A stretch of DNA of 57,844 nt. It comes from Oscillospiraceae bacterium (lineage in GTDB: Bacteria > Bacillota > Clostridia > Oscillospirales > Oscillospiraceae). Positions 14,432 to 21,957 of this stretch are shown in pieces. The stretch spans positions 1 to 57,844 of the forward strand of contig JAFSJE010000068.1 of the NCBI GenBank assembly GCA_017439425.1, given 5' to 3'. Each line of letters starts with the position of its first letter. Position 1 is the first letter of the stretch. A program made the position numbers and the translations under genes. Below the pieces are notes generated by a model that saw nothing but the letters and a program-made list of their open reading frames with translations, had not been told where the DNA came from and ran no database searches.

Positions 14432-15256
14432 TCACACCTTACTTACAAGCTTAACGCCCGCATTCCCTTTCAGGAATGCCATTATCCGCGCCTTGTAGTC
14501 CGGCGCGGTATCGTAGGCGGCGTGGCCGAAGCCATCGTAAAAATACAGCTCAAAGCCGTCCCTGCCGCCGAGCGCTTCGGCGATCTCGCTCTCAGCGCCC
14601 TCTCCAAACACGCCGTCGTCGCGTGAGCTGACGCACATGACCGGGCAGATTATTTCACCAAGTCTGTCCGCGGCGTCGAAGCCCTCCATCGTTTCTGCAA
14701 GCTTAACAAACCGCGCAAGCTCCACATCCGTAACGCCCTTTGCAAGCTCTCTGAGGAAGGAGCGCGAGGCTTCAAATATTTTTTCGGGATAGACCCTCCT
14801 TCCGAAGTCGAGACACAGCGCCTCGGCGTCGCCCGCCTCCGCAAGAGCTATCCACTCCGCGAACGCGCGAAAGCGCTCGGGTGTGACCCGCGCCGTCGTT
14901 GAGCCGAGGATAAGCTTATCCGCCGCCTCCGGGTGCGATATTGCAAGTGCGAGCGCTATCATACCGCCCTGACTCGCTCCGAAAATGTTCGCTGAGCGCA
15001 GCCCGAGCGCGCGCATCGCCTCATAGGTGTCCTCCGCCATATCCGAAATCGTGTACTCCTCCGGAAGCTCTCTCCTCCGGTCAAAGAGATACACCGTGTA
15101 CTCCTCCGCAAAAAGAGAGTACGCCGACTCGACCGCCTTTGCCGAGAGCATAACGCTCTTTACACCAAGTCCCGGGATTATCACAAGCGCCTCCCGCCCG
15201 CTTCCGAATTTCAGATAGTCCATCGAAAAGCGCGCGGTATTTACAGTTCCTGTCAT
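14432..15256 (-). CDS. Alpha/beta hydrolase
   Basis: 274 residues from ATG 15256, preceded by GGAGGTGCGGCG; an open frame extends to 15301 but has no ribosome site. The fold signature is complete: oxyanion strand LVIIPGLGV, nucleophile elbow GASQGG with Ser95, a C-terminal acid in SSRDDGVFG and a histidine in DGFGHAAYD. No signal peptide, so cytoplasmic. Such proteins hydrolyse esters, lactones or small amides; the substrate cannot be told. It is alone on this strand, downstream of the 9-bp repeat arrays and divergent from the next small gene. Confidence 0.85.
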   Translation of the reverse strand: MTGTVNTARFSMDYLKFGSGREALVIIPGLGVKSVMLSAKAVESAYSLFAEEYTVYLFDRRRELPEEYTISDMAEDTYEAMRALGLRSANIFGASQGGMIALALAISHPEAADKLILGSTTARVTPERFRAFAEWIALAEAGDAEALCLDFGRRVYPEKIFEASRSFLRELAKGVTDVELARFVKLAETMEGFDAADRLGEIICPVMCVSSRDDGVFGEGAESEIAEALGGRDGFELYFYDGFGHAAYDTAPDYKARIMAFLKGNAGVKLVSKV

Positions 15257-15322
15257 CGCCGCACCTCCGTTTCTCTGATTATACTCCAAATATTTTCCCA
15301 TAGCAAGAGCCTGCGAAAGCTA

Positions 15323-15360
15323 TTGAATTTGCGCTGTTTTTCAGATATACTATCTGAAAA
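15323..15360 (+). promoter_or_regulatory. Promoter overlapped by a perfect 10-3-10 palindrome
   Basis: TTGAAT (15323-15328), 17-nt spacer, TATACT (15346-15351). The -10 sits inside TTTTCAGATA-TAC-TATCTGAAAA (15338-15360), a perfect palindrome with a 3-nt centre. Probably an operator for an unidentified repressor; it would also fold as a leader hairpin. Confidence 0.7.
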
Positions 15361-15372
15361 GGAGGCGTTTCG

Positions 15373-15786
15373 ATGGATTACAAATACGTTCGCATTCAGG
15401 GCCGCGAGCTTGCCGCCGCGACTATGTACGCAAAGGGCGTTTTCAGTATGTGCTGGAAGCTCATTCAGGACGATGTTATGGACGGTGAGGATGCGGAGCT
15501 CTTCAAGGAGATAGACGCATGGTTTGCCGAGAATCTGCCCTTCCCGCCTCAGTGCATGAACAAGGAGAAGGTGGTCTGCTTCTTCAAGACCGAGAACTCG
15601 GGCGAGATGATGAAGTGGATCCGGCCGGCTCTGTGGCTGCTCGACAGGTACAATCACCCCTACTACGTCGTCTACACCAACACCCCCGGCGAGATCGTCT
15701 ACGAGGATCACTATCAGGTTGCGGTCAGGGTCGAGGACTGGATAATAGAGGACTACGAGCATACATGGGTCGGAAAAGACGAATAA
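15373..15786 (+). CDS. Conserved-looking protein of unknown function
   Basis: 137 residues from ATG 15373 with AAAAGGAGG upstream. Not recognised. It is soluble and acidic (no signal or membrane segment), has an N-terminal helical region with MYAKGVFSMCWKLIQDD, and a C-terminal part rich in aromatic residues (PYYVVYTNTPGEIVYEDHYQ). Good codon structure, ribosome site, own promoter and a hairpin after the stop support a real gene. It stands alone between a hydrolase and a phosphatase on the opposite strand, so context gives no clear role. Confidence 0.75.
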   Translation: MDYKYVRIQGRELAAATMYAKGVFSMCWKLIQDDVMDGEDAELFKEIDAWFAENLPFPPQCMNKEKVVCFFKTENSGEMMKWIRPALWLLDRYNHPYYVVYTNTPGEIVYEDHYQVAVRVEDWIIEDYEHTWVGKDE

Positions 15787-15793
15787 ACAACGG

Positions 15794-15820
15794 GCTCCCC
15801 TTCCGGAAAGGTAGGGGAGC
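15794..15820 (+). terminator. Hairpin after the small unknown gene
   Basis: GCTCCCC (15794-15800) and GGGGAGC (15814-15820) enclosing a second small palindrome TTCCGGAA; short TT tail. Confidence 0.6.
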
Positions 15821-15873
15821 TTCAGACTGTAGACAAAAAGGAAAAAGCGTTGGATATAGGAGGCGGGGTTTTA

Positions 15874-15985
15874 GTGAAGGGGCCGGCCGAGAGGCCCCTT
15901 CACGTCGCATCACCCGCCCGCAGGCGTCATATTTTGCGCTCTCAAAGCGCAAAATATGTTCGATGCGTAGACAAAGTCTACGCAT
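15874..15985. repeat. Three long perfect hairpins in tandem
   Basis: 15874-15903: GTGAAGGGGCC / GGCCCCTTCAC (11 bp). 15928-15958: CATATTTTGCGCT / AGCGCAAAATATG (13 bp, loop CTCAA). 15963-15985: ATGCGTAGAC-AAA-GTCTACGCAT (10 bp, loop AAA). They fill the space between two convergent genes and have little T-run, so more than termination may be involved. The last has the same 3-nt-loop design as the array at 35-358. Confidence 0.8.
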
Positions 15986-15996
15986 TGAGCCGTTTT

Positions 15997-17322
15997 TCAC
16001 GCCGCCGGCGTTTCAAGAAATTTATCGCGCAGAAGCGTTATCCTCGCCTCGTCGAGCCCCAGCTCCTGCGTGAGATAGCCCTCCGCGCCGCCGTAATTCT
16101 CTTCGAGCCATCGGAGCGCGTTCTTCATAAGAACAGGATTGACCCCGTCCATCGCGATAAGATACCGGTCGAGCTTTTCTGCCGGGATCCCGCTCTCAGA
16201 GAGCATCTTCCGCTCGCCTGCGATCCTGCGGGAGTTAAAATCGTTAGTCAGCAGATAGTCGCGCATGATCGTTTCCTCGTCGGCGCCGAGAGCCGAGAGT
16301 ATAAGCATTGAGGCAACTCCGGTGCGATCCTTGCCCTGCGTGCAGTGGAAAAGGAGGCTCTGTCCCTCGGGAAGCGCCAGAAGATCCTCAAATAATTTGC
16401 GGTAATTCTCTTTTCCGGTCTTTCCCGCGAGAAATTCGACGTACATATTTTCGCTCACAATGCCGGAGTCCACGGCGGCAAGCAGCTTCGTTACCGAGTC
16501 TGCGGCTGCGTAGTCAACGCCCTTTTCTTGAAGGCTCTTCATCATATCCGCGCTGCGATGCGCGAGCAGCTCCATATCCATAATAGGCAGCCAGCGGTTC
16601 ACTACGCCCTCAAGCTCCGGCTCCGGAGCCTGCGTGACCTCGCTCTCCATGCGGAAGTCGGCAAACTCCGCAAGGTGATAGACCTCAGTGAGCTTTTTAA
16701 GATCCTCCCCGGTGCCGTCCGCGGGCTTCGCAGTGCGAAGGAGAACTCCGCGCTTCACAGTTCTGCCGTCCTGCATAACATAGCCGCCGAGCTCGCGGGC
16801 GTTGCCTATACCCGCAAGGCCGATGCTCTGCGAATCAATCGTATATACCGACGAGAGCGCGTAGTCCGGGTGCCTCTGCGCCCAGCGCCAGAGCATCGTG
16901 ACCGCCTGCGCGCGGGTGCAGGGAGCCTCCGGCGCGAAGGCGCTGCCGCCCACGCCAAGCACAACTCCGTCCATCCAAGCCCACGAGAGCGCCGTCTCTG
17001 AAGCATCCGAGTCTGTAAACGGGTGCCAGGTCACCGTCGGAAGCTGCGCGCTCAGCGCTTCAGACAGCATTCTGACCGCCTCAATGCGCGTCAAAGCCCC
17101 GCTGTCACCGGTCTTTTCGCCGCCGGTCAGTGCAGACAGCATCGCGCTCAGCTCTTCCGCCGTTACTGCTTCGTCTGCATCCGCCTCCGCCGTTATCATA
17201 CCGCGCTCCTGCGCCCACTGTACGGCGCCGGAGTACCATTTCTCACCTGCCGCTCCCGCCGGAACGGTCAGAGGAAGGCAGAGAGTCAGAGCTAAAAGCA
17301 GAGCGATCAGCTTTCTTTTCAT
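15997..17322 (-). CDS. Exported SLH-domain tyrosine phosphatase
   Basis: 441 residues, start ATG with AAAGGAG upstream. A cleavable signal peptide (about 1-25, ending PAGAAG) is followed by two S-layer-homology-like repeats (about 28-150; WYSGAVQWAQERGMIT and VVLGVGGSAFAPEAPCTRAQ). Residues about 160-430 are a bacterial tyrosine phosphatase (Y_phosphatase3 type): GIGNARELGGY, ADFRMESE as the aspartate-bearing region, and the P-loop HCTQGKDRTG with Cys327 and Arg333. All catalytic residues are present. This places a dual-specificity-type phosphatase on the cell wall, an unusual fusion. It lies 48 nt after the redox operon and has its own probable promoter (17388-17360). Confidence 0.9.
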   Translation of the reverse strand: MKRKLIALLLALTLCLPLTVPAGAAGEKWYSGAVQWAQERGMITAEADADEAVTAEELSAMLSALTGGEKTGDSGALTRIEAVRMLSEALSAQLPTVTWHPFTDSDASETALSWAWMDGVVLGVGGSAFAPEAPCTRAQAVTMLWRWAQRHPDYALSSVYTIDSQSIGLAGIGNARELGGYVMQDGRTVKRGVLLRTAKPADGTGEDLKKLTEVYHLAEFADFRMESEVTQAPEPELEGVVNRWLPIMDMELLAHRSADMMKSLQEKGVDYAAADSVTKLLAAVDSGIVSENMYVEFLAGKTGKENYRKLFEDLLALPEGQSLLFHCTQGKDRTGVASMLILSALGADEETIMRDYLLTNDFNSRRIAGERKMLSESGIPAEKLDRYLIAMDGVNPVLMKNALRWLEENYGGAEGYLTQELGLDEARITLLRDKFLETPAA

Positions 17323-17359
17323 ATAGAGTTTTCTCCTTTGCTGAATGTCTTTCGGATTT

Positions 17360-17388
17360 ATATTAGCACATCAACGGCTTTTGCGCAA
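17360..17388 (-). promoter_or_regulatory. Probable promoter of the SLH-phosphatase gene
   Basis: Minus strand TTGCGC (17388-17383), 17-nt spacer, TAATAT (17365-17360), inside the 3' end of the preceding gene. Read-through from the redox operon is also possible, as no terminator is seen between them. Confidence 0.5.
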
Positions 17389-18006
17389 GACGCGGGCACA
17401 CGCGCCGCCTGTAAAGGCAAAAAGCGTCATCATCGAAAGGTTCTCCGCGAAAACGAGCGCCGCCGGCTTATCGTAGTCAAAGCAGGCAAAGGGCGTGCGG
17501 AAGAGGATGTAATCCGCTATCCCGCTCTGTGCAAATACCCACAGACCTGCGCACGCGACCACCGCCGCCGCCACCGCAAGGGCGGTTTTTGTTCTTTTTC
17601 CGAGCTTTGCGGTCATTGCCGGAACGTGCAGACCGAGGTGCAGTCCCATAAGAATGAACGACCAGTAGCTCATCGCAAGGTGAAACTGCCTTGCAAAGGA
17701 AACGGGCAGAAGGCCGTAGAGGAAAGGCAGAGCGTGGGTGCTCATCGCCATACCGCAGAGCGCGGTCAGTGCAATCGAGGCAAGCAGAAGCGTATTTACC
17801 GCGGTGAGAACGATGCGATAGGCGGTGTACCTGCCCTTGAACAGCGAGGAGTACCATTTGCGGTTCAGAACGTGATGGACTATGAGCGTGACGTCGATTG
17901 CGACGCCGAACCACTCGTGCAGCACTTCGCCCGTCACCTGATACGCCATGAGGAGCATTAAGAGAGCGCATAAAAGCGCGTCAATGCAGAGCTTCAGATT
18001 TTTCAT
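17371..18006 (-). CDS. DUF4405 membrane protein (heme-type helical bundle)
   Basis: 211 residues, start overlapping the previous stop as ATGA. Five hydrophobic segments are visible (about 7-25, 35-45, 65-90, 105-130, 140-160, with another near 185-205). Histidines sit in helices in positions typical of DUF4405/cytochrome b-like proteins: EVLHEW, IVHHVLNRKW, FHLAMSYW and GLHLGLHVP. Members of this family often accompany flavin-bearing extracytoplasmic proteins and are thought to pass electrons across the membrane. Here the gene directly follows a flavodoxin lipoprotein, so electron transfer to it is a reasonable inference. Last gene of the TetR-controlled operon. Confidence 0.8.
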   Translation of the reverse strand: MKNLKLCIDALLCALLMLLMAYQVTGEVLHEWFGVAIDVTLIVHHVLNRKWYSSLFKGRYTAYRIVLTAVNTLLLASIALTALCGMAMSTHALPFLYGLLPVSFARQFHLAMSYWSFILMGLHLGLHVPAMTAKLGKRTKTALAVAAAVVACAGLWVFAQSGIADYILFRTPFACFDYDKPAALVFAENLSMMTLFAFTGGACARVLRKSR

Positions 18007-18677
18007 TTGAGCGTTTCAATCCACGCTCTCAGCTCGTCCTCTGAAACGCCGCCGGAGAAGCGCTTACCCTCAAGCCAGCTGCCGCTTCCGGCGTTCTCGG
18101 CGAGGTTTTTCCCGCTCCTGCCGATGCCGCTGGAGGACGAGGTGCAGAACGGAATCACGGTTTTGCCCTCAAAATCAAAGTTCTCCACGAAGGTATCCAT
18201 GATTCTCGGCTCCTCTCCCCACCAGATGGGGTAGCCGACGTAGATTTTCGTATAGCCGTCGAGAGAAATTGCCTCGCTGCCGATCTCCGGGCGAACGCCG
18301 GAGTCGTTCTGCTCCTTTGTAGAGCGGCTGTTACGGTCGCTCCAGTTGAGGTCGGCGTCGGTGTATTCCTCAGCCGCCTTGATTTCGTAAATGTCAGCGC
18401 CCTCGATGGCGGCAATCTTCTCCGCCACGCCCTTTGTGGTGCCGGTGGCTGAGAACACAACTACAAGTACCTCGCTGTGCTTCTCTACCGAAGGCTCCGG
18501 CTTGGCAGCACTCTCGGACTGAGGCTCTTCTTCGTTTTCCGCAGCAGGCACTTCCGTTTTGGGCGCTTCCGTGACAGTTTCCTGCGGCTGTGCTTCTTTT
18601 TCCGGTTCATTCGCCGCACAAGCGGCAAAGCTCATAATCATAACGAGCGCTAAAATAAGTGTCAATGCTTTTTTCAT
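18003..18677 (-). CDS. Flavodoxin-domain lipoprotein
   Basis: 224 residues from ATG 18677; an in-frame TTG at 18686 overlapping the previous stop is an alternative start. Signal with lipobox FAAC (Cys20), then a low-complexity Glu/Pro/Ala linker (about 22-65), then a flavodoxin domain: strand LVVVFSATGTTKGVAEKIA with the FMN phosphate loop SATGTTKG, and GYPIWWGEEP as the second FMN loop, typical of the flavodoxin_4 group. A flavodoxin tethered outside the membrane is unusual, since flavodoxins are normally cytosolic. Neighbours (flavin reductase, CMD protein, DUF4405 membrane protein) point to a redox chain. Confidence 0.88.
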   Translation of the reverse strand: MKKALTLILALVMIMSFAACAANEPEKEAQPQETVTEAPKTEVPAAENEEEPQSESAAKPEPSVEKHSEVLVVVFSATGTTKGVAEKIAAIEGADIYEIKAAEEYTDADLNWSDRNSRSTKEQNDSGVRPEIGSEAISLDGYTKIYVGYPIWWGEEPRIMDTFVENFDFEGKTVIPFCTSSSSGIGRSGKNLAENAGSGSWLEGKRFSGGVSEDELRAWIETLK

Positions 18678-18682
18678 ATCGC

Positions 18683-19012
18683 TCAATCCTCGCCCCAGAC
18701 CTCTTTAGCCAGTCTGAACACCGCCCAGCCCTTGGGCCAGCCGACATACATCGCAGCGTGGGTGATTATTGCGGCGATCTCATCCTTCGTTACGCCGTGA
18801 GCCTTTGCGTTCTGCAAATGATAAAGGAGCGATGAATCGGTGATGCCTGAAGCCATAAGGGCCACGACTGTGACAATGCACCTTGTTTTTACGTCGATTG
18901 CCTCGTCGTTCCATACCTCGCCGAACAGAACATCGTCATTGAGGTGGACAAACATGGGCGCAAACTCTCCGAGCTGCGCTCTTCCGGCAGTCTGTACTAT
19001 CCTTTCTCCCAT
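18683..19012 (-). CDS. Carboxymuconolactone decarboxylase-family protein
   Basis: 109 residues, full length for a single-domain CMD protein. The helical core is visible: EVWNDEAIDVKTRCIVTVVALMASG, then LLYHLQNAKAHGVTKDEI and AAMYVGWPKGWA. The AhpD-type CxxC pair is absent; the site has SSLLYH instead, so this is not a disulfide peroxidase of the AhpD type. Proteins like this often occur in operons with aldo/keto reductases and flavodoxins; their chemistry is mostly unknown. Start 3 nt after the flavin reductase stop. Confidence 0.8.
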   Translation of the reverse strand: MGERIVQTAGRAQLGEFAPMFVHLNDDVLFGEVWNDEAIDVKTRCIVTVVALMASGITDSSLLYHLQNAKAHGVTKDEIAAIITHAAMYVGWPKGWAVFRLAKEVWGED

Positions 19013-19014
19013 TT

Positions 19015-19557
19015 TCAGCCCATCCTTCCGCAGTCGCCGACCTTGCCGCCGGTGACAAAATACTCATAGGTCGGGAACTCAAAAAGCACCGGCTTGAAAA
19101 CGTGGTAGTTTATCTTGCCCTTCTCGTTGAGCACGCTCTCGTCAGCGTAGGTTGCGAGAATCCTGCAGATAAAGTTATCAAAGTGCTCAAGCTCGTAGTT
19201 GCCGTCGACCTCGCACTCGATGGAGACCTTTGCGTCGTCTATAAGCGGCGCGCCGTTTTCGCCCATCGTCCACTTAAAGGCTTCGGACTTATCGGTCTTG
19301 TTTCCGCTTATCGTTCCCATTTTGTCGGCTTGGCTGAGCCAGGATTCGTCCACGACATTGACCGACAGCTTCTTTGTCTCACGGATACCCTTGTTAATGA
19401 AATGCGCCTGAACGAGCGACACCATAAGATGGCTGTGCGCCACAGTGCCTGCGTGTGCGACAAGCGTCCACGTCGGCTTGCCCTCTACCATAGCGCCGAC
19501 CACTATAACGGGGCTCGGATAGAGAGCCAGAGTCGCGCCGATATTCTTCTTTGCCAT
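19015..19557 (-). CDS. Flavin reductase-like (FMN-binding split-barrel) protein
   Basis: 180 residues, start with AAAGGAGATG upstream. Matches the flavin_reduct split-barrel family: PSPVIVVGAMVEGKPTWTLVAHAGTVAHSHLMVSL near the N-terminus (isoalloxazine loop), then KKLSVNVVDESWLSQADKMG, and a C-terminal core ending YEYFVTGGKVGDCGRMG. Family members bind FMN and pass electrons from NAD(P)H, or act as flavoredoxins. In this operon it may feed electrons to the flavodoxin lipoprotein or act with the aldo/keto reductase; that is inference. Confidence 0.85.
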   Translation of the reverse strand: MAKKNIGATLALYPSPVIVVGAMVEGKPTWTLVAHAGTVAHSHLMVSLVQAHFINKGIRETKKLSVNVVDESWLSQADKMGTISGNKTDKSEAFKWTMGENGAPLIDDAKVSIECEVDGNYELEHFDNFICRILATYADESVLNEKGKINYHVFKPVLFEFPTYEYFVTGGKVGDCGRMG

Positions 19558-19558
19558 G

Positions 19559-20491
19559 TTATTTCATCTCCTTTTCCCAGAAGCGAATTGCATTTATACC
19601 GAGGCTGTCGGCTATTCTTTCAAGCTCCGAAACCTCCTCGTCGGTAAGCGTAACGGAAGCCGCCTTTGCCGCGTCCTCAACGTGGCTGACCTTCGTAACG
19701 CCGATTATAGGCAGCGTTCCCTTTGCGATAGCCCACGCAACCGGTATCTGCGCCGTGCCGACGCCGTATTTATCCGCGAGCTTTTTCAGTGCGGCGTTCA
19801 GAACCTCAAGCTTGCCGAGTACAGGGTTATAGGTTGCGGCTCTGTCGGAGGAGGCGGGCATCGGGTGAAAAGTATCATATTTTCCGCTGAGAGCGCCCTG
19901 CTCCAGCACCATGTAGGAGAAGAAGATTATGCCGTTTTCCTTGCAGTAATCGAGTATGCCGGACTCCTCAGATGAGCGGTTTATAAGTGAATAGTGGTTC
20001 TGAACGGCGGAGAGCTTCAGTCCGTGAGCCTTAAGGATCTCGTTTGCCTCCTTTATTTCCGCGAGATTGTGGTTTGATACTCCGAGCATCGGCACATTGT
20101 CCCTGCCCTCATAGTACTTCGCAAGCTCCTCCGTCCAATGGGGTGCGTTCCATACGTTGTGTATCCAATAGACGTCGAAGCGGTCAAGCTCCATAAGCTC
20201 AAGCTGCATTTCGATCATATCCGCCATCGCGGTTTCCCTGCCGTTTGCGCACTGGGGTGTGAACTTATCCGACACAAAATAGCCCTCTCGCGCTCTGCCC
20301 TTCAAAAAGCCCGCAAGCACCTTTTCAGAGGTGCCCATTCCGTAGGCATAGGCGGTGTCCCAGAGGTTGAGTCCGCACTCCATAGCCTTGTCAAAAACAG
20401 GGCGGAGCGAGTCGGCTGTGAGGTCGCCGCCGAAGGTGCCGTCGTTGCCCCAAGCCCATGCGCCAAGCGCGATTTTCGGTAAATTATTCAT
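19559..20491 (-). CDS. Aldo/keto reductase
   Basis: 310 residues. The catalytic tetrad is visible: D45 and Y50 (LWDTAYAYGMG), K76 (SDKFTPQ) and H111 (YWIHNVW). The NADPH site follows (LGVSNHN; GTAQIPVAWAIAKGTLPIIG). Reduces aldehydes or ketones with NADPH; substrate unknown. The start overlaps the TetR stop by 4 nt (ATGA), so the two are translationally linked, and the gene lies directly under control of that regulator. Confidence 0.93.
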   Translation of the reverse strand: MNNLPKIALGAWAWGNDGTFGGDLTADSLRPVFDKAMECGLNLWDTAYAYGMGTSEKVLAGFLKGRAREGYFVSDKFTPQCANGRETAMADMIEMQLELMELDRFDVYWIHNVWNAPHWTEELAKYYEGRDNVPMLGVSNHNLAEIKEANEILKAHGLKLSAVQNHYSLINRSSEESGILDYCKENGIIFFSYMVLEQGALSGKYDTFHPMPASSDRAATYNPVLGKLEVLNAALKKLADKYGVGTAQIPVAWAIAKGTLPIIGVTKVSHVEDAAKAASVTLTDEEVSELERIADSLGINAIRFWEKEMK

Positions 20492-21117
20492 TTTGAACTC
20501 TCCTTTTCAGATAATAGTCTATTAAGAAAGCTGAGCGTCAGCTCATAGGCAGACTGGTAAACGTAGTCTATCCCCGCGTCGTCCATAGCCGTTTTCTGCT
20601 TATCCGTCACGGCGGTGTAGGGGTAGATGCCGAACATAAACGGGAAGAACATATAAATGAAGCCTGCTCTCTCGCTCTCCCCCATTTCAGGGCGGTACTT
20701 TCTGAGAAGCTCGCTCACAAGCTCCATGGAGCGGCCGTAGGCTTTTTTGAAGGATACAAGGTTTTCTTGTCTGCTCGACGCCTCCATATCGTAGTTGTTC
20801 ATGCTCAGAAGCTTCAGAAGCTGACCGCGCTTTGCGAGCGAGCCGGCTATTGCCTCCGTCAGATTTACCTCTCCGTCGCAATTCAAAATCCCGGTAAGCT
20901 CCTCGTTCCAGCGCTCATACTCCCGCTCAAAAAGCGCAAGAAAGATTTCTTCCTTCGTCTGAAAGTAATTGTAGATCGTAGGCCGTGAGAACGGCACGGC
21001 GTTCCCTATGTCCTTCAGAGTTATTTCCTTGAAGCTTCTCGTTTTATACAGCTCCTCGCAGGCGTTGATGATCTCCTCCCTGCGGCCGGCTATCAGCTCC
21101 GTCGATCCTTTAATCAT
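20488..21117 (-). CDS. TetR-family regulator of the redox operon
   Basis: 209 residues, first gene of the operon. N-terminal helix-turn-helix of TetR type: RREEIINACEELYKTRSFKE, then ITLKDIGNAVPFSRPTIYNYF (about 25-50). The C-terminal helical ligand domain (about 60-205) matches the group often labelled TetR_8. Two nearly identical palindromes overlap its own promoter, so it should repress the whole operon. The inducer is unknown; the enzymes controlled (aldo/keto reductase, flavin reductase, flavodoxin) suggest an electrophile or redox signal. Confidence 0.9.
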   Translation of the reverse strand: MIKGSTELIAGRREEIINACEELYKTRSFKEITLKDIGNAVPFSRPTIYNYFQTKEEIFLALFEREYERWNEELTGILNCDGEVNLTEAIAGSLAKRGQLLKLLSMNNYDMEASSRQENLVSFKKAYGRSMELVSELLRKYRPEMGESERAGFIYMFFPFMFGIYPYTAVTDKQKTAMDDAGIDYVYQSAYELTLSFLNRLLSEKESSK

Positions 21118-21138
21118 GGCAGTACCTCATACGTTTAT

Positions 21139-21192
21139 TGCTGACATCGTGTCAGCACGGCTATTATAGCAGGTTGTTGACATCGTGTCAAC
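21139..21192. promoter_or_regulatory. Twin TetR operators
   Basis: TGCTGACATCGTGTCAGCA (21139-21157) and GTTGACATCGTGTCAAC (21176-21192), centres 36 bp apart, both perfect palindromes around TCG. One covers the start of transcription and the other the -35. Confidence 0.88.
21163..21191 (-). promoter_or_regulatory. Consensus promoter of the TetR redox operon
   Basis: Minus strand TTGACA (21191-21186), 17 nt, TATAAT (21168-21163). Predicted start near 21156, inside the first operator. Confidence 0.88.
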
Positions 21193-21285
21193 AGAAATAA
21201 CGGCGTAAAATTTTAAAACTTTAACAAAACTAAAACAATTCTGTGCTATAATCCTCACTGAAACAGCTCACAGGGGGGATTTACC

Positions 21286-21957
21286 ATGTTCAAGATACTC
21301 GTCGTGGAGGATAATGCGGAGCTTAACCGCACCGTCTGCGCATATCTCGCTCAGAACGGTTTTGAGGCTATCGGCGCGCCGTGCGCGAATGACGCCTATA
21401 ACGAGATGTACGCCAATATGTTCGACCTCATCATTTCAGACATTATGATGCCCGGGATCGACGGCTTTGAGTTTGCAAAAACCGTCCGCGAGCTGAACAG
21501 CGACATTCCGATTCTATTTATGACCGCGCGGGACGATTTTGAGTCGAAGCGCAGGGGTTTCAGGCTCGGAATAGACGACTACATGGTAAAGCCCATCGAT
21601 CTTGACGAGCTCATTCTCCGCATTGACGCGCTCCTGCGGCGCAGCCGGATCGCGCGCAGCCGCAAGCTTGAGGTCGGCGCGCTCACGCTCGATATGGATG
21701 AGCACAGCGCCACCCTCGGCGGTGAGGATATACCGCTCACAGTGCGCGAATTCAACCTCCTGTACAAGCTCCTCTCCTACCCGAAAAAGACCTTCACGCG
21801 CACACAGCTTATGGAGGAATTCTGGGACGCGGAGAGTGATTCCGGCCCGAGAGTTGTCGACGTGTACATCACAAAGCTGCGCACGAAGCTCGCTCATTGC
21901 GATGATTTTGAGATCCAGACCGTCCACGGTCTCGGCTACAAGGCGGTGATAAAATGA
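21286..21957 (+). CDS. OmpR-type response regulator
   Basis: 223 residues, start ATG with AGGGGGG upstream. Receiver domain 1-118 with phosphoacceptor D52 (LIISDIMMPG), acidic pair near the N-terminus (VVEDN) and K102 (MVKPID). Winged-helix DNA-binding domain about 130-223 (REFNLLYKLLSYPKKTFTRT, VDVYITKLRTKL). Stop overlaps the start of the histidine kinase gene (ATGA), so they form a pair. TATAAT at 21247-21252 is a likely -10. An A-rich stretch with repeats of TTTAAAAC/TTAACAAAAC/TAAAACA upstream (21209-21240) may be its own binding site; this is inference. Confidence 0.93.
   Translation: MFKILVVEDNAELNRTVCAYLAQNGFEAIGAPCANDAYNEMYANMFDLIISDIMMPGIDGFEFAKTVRELNSDIPILFMTARDDFESKRRGFRLGIDDYMVKPIDLDELILRIDALLRRSRIARSRKLEVGALTLDMDEHSATLGGEDIPLTVREFNLLYKLLSYPKKTFTRTQLMEEFWDAESDSGPRVVDVYITKLRTKLAHCDDFEIQTVHGLGYKAVIK

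Noticed and set aside
18683-19012. AhpD-type peroxidase
   Set aside because: The CxxC catalytic pair is missing, so only the general CMD fold can be claimed.
35-21192. Common regulator for the GACA-NNN-TGTC cores of the hairpin array and of the TetR operators
   Set aside because: The shared core is short, flanks differ fully, and the array units lack promoters; more likely coincidence.
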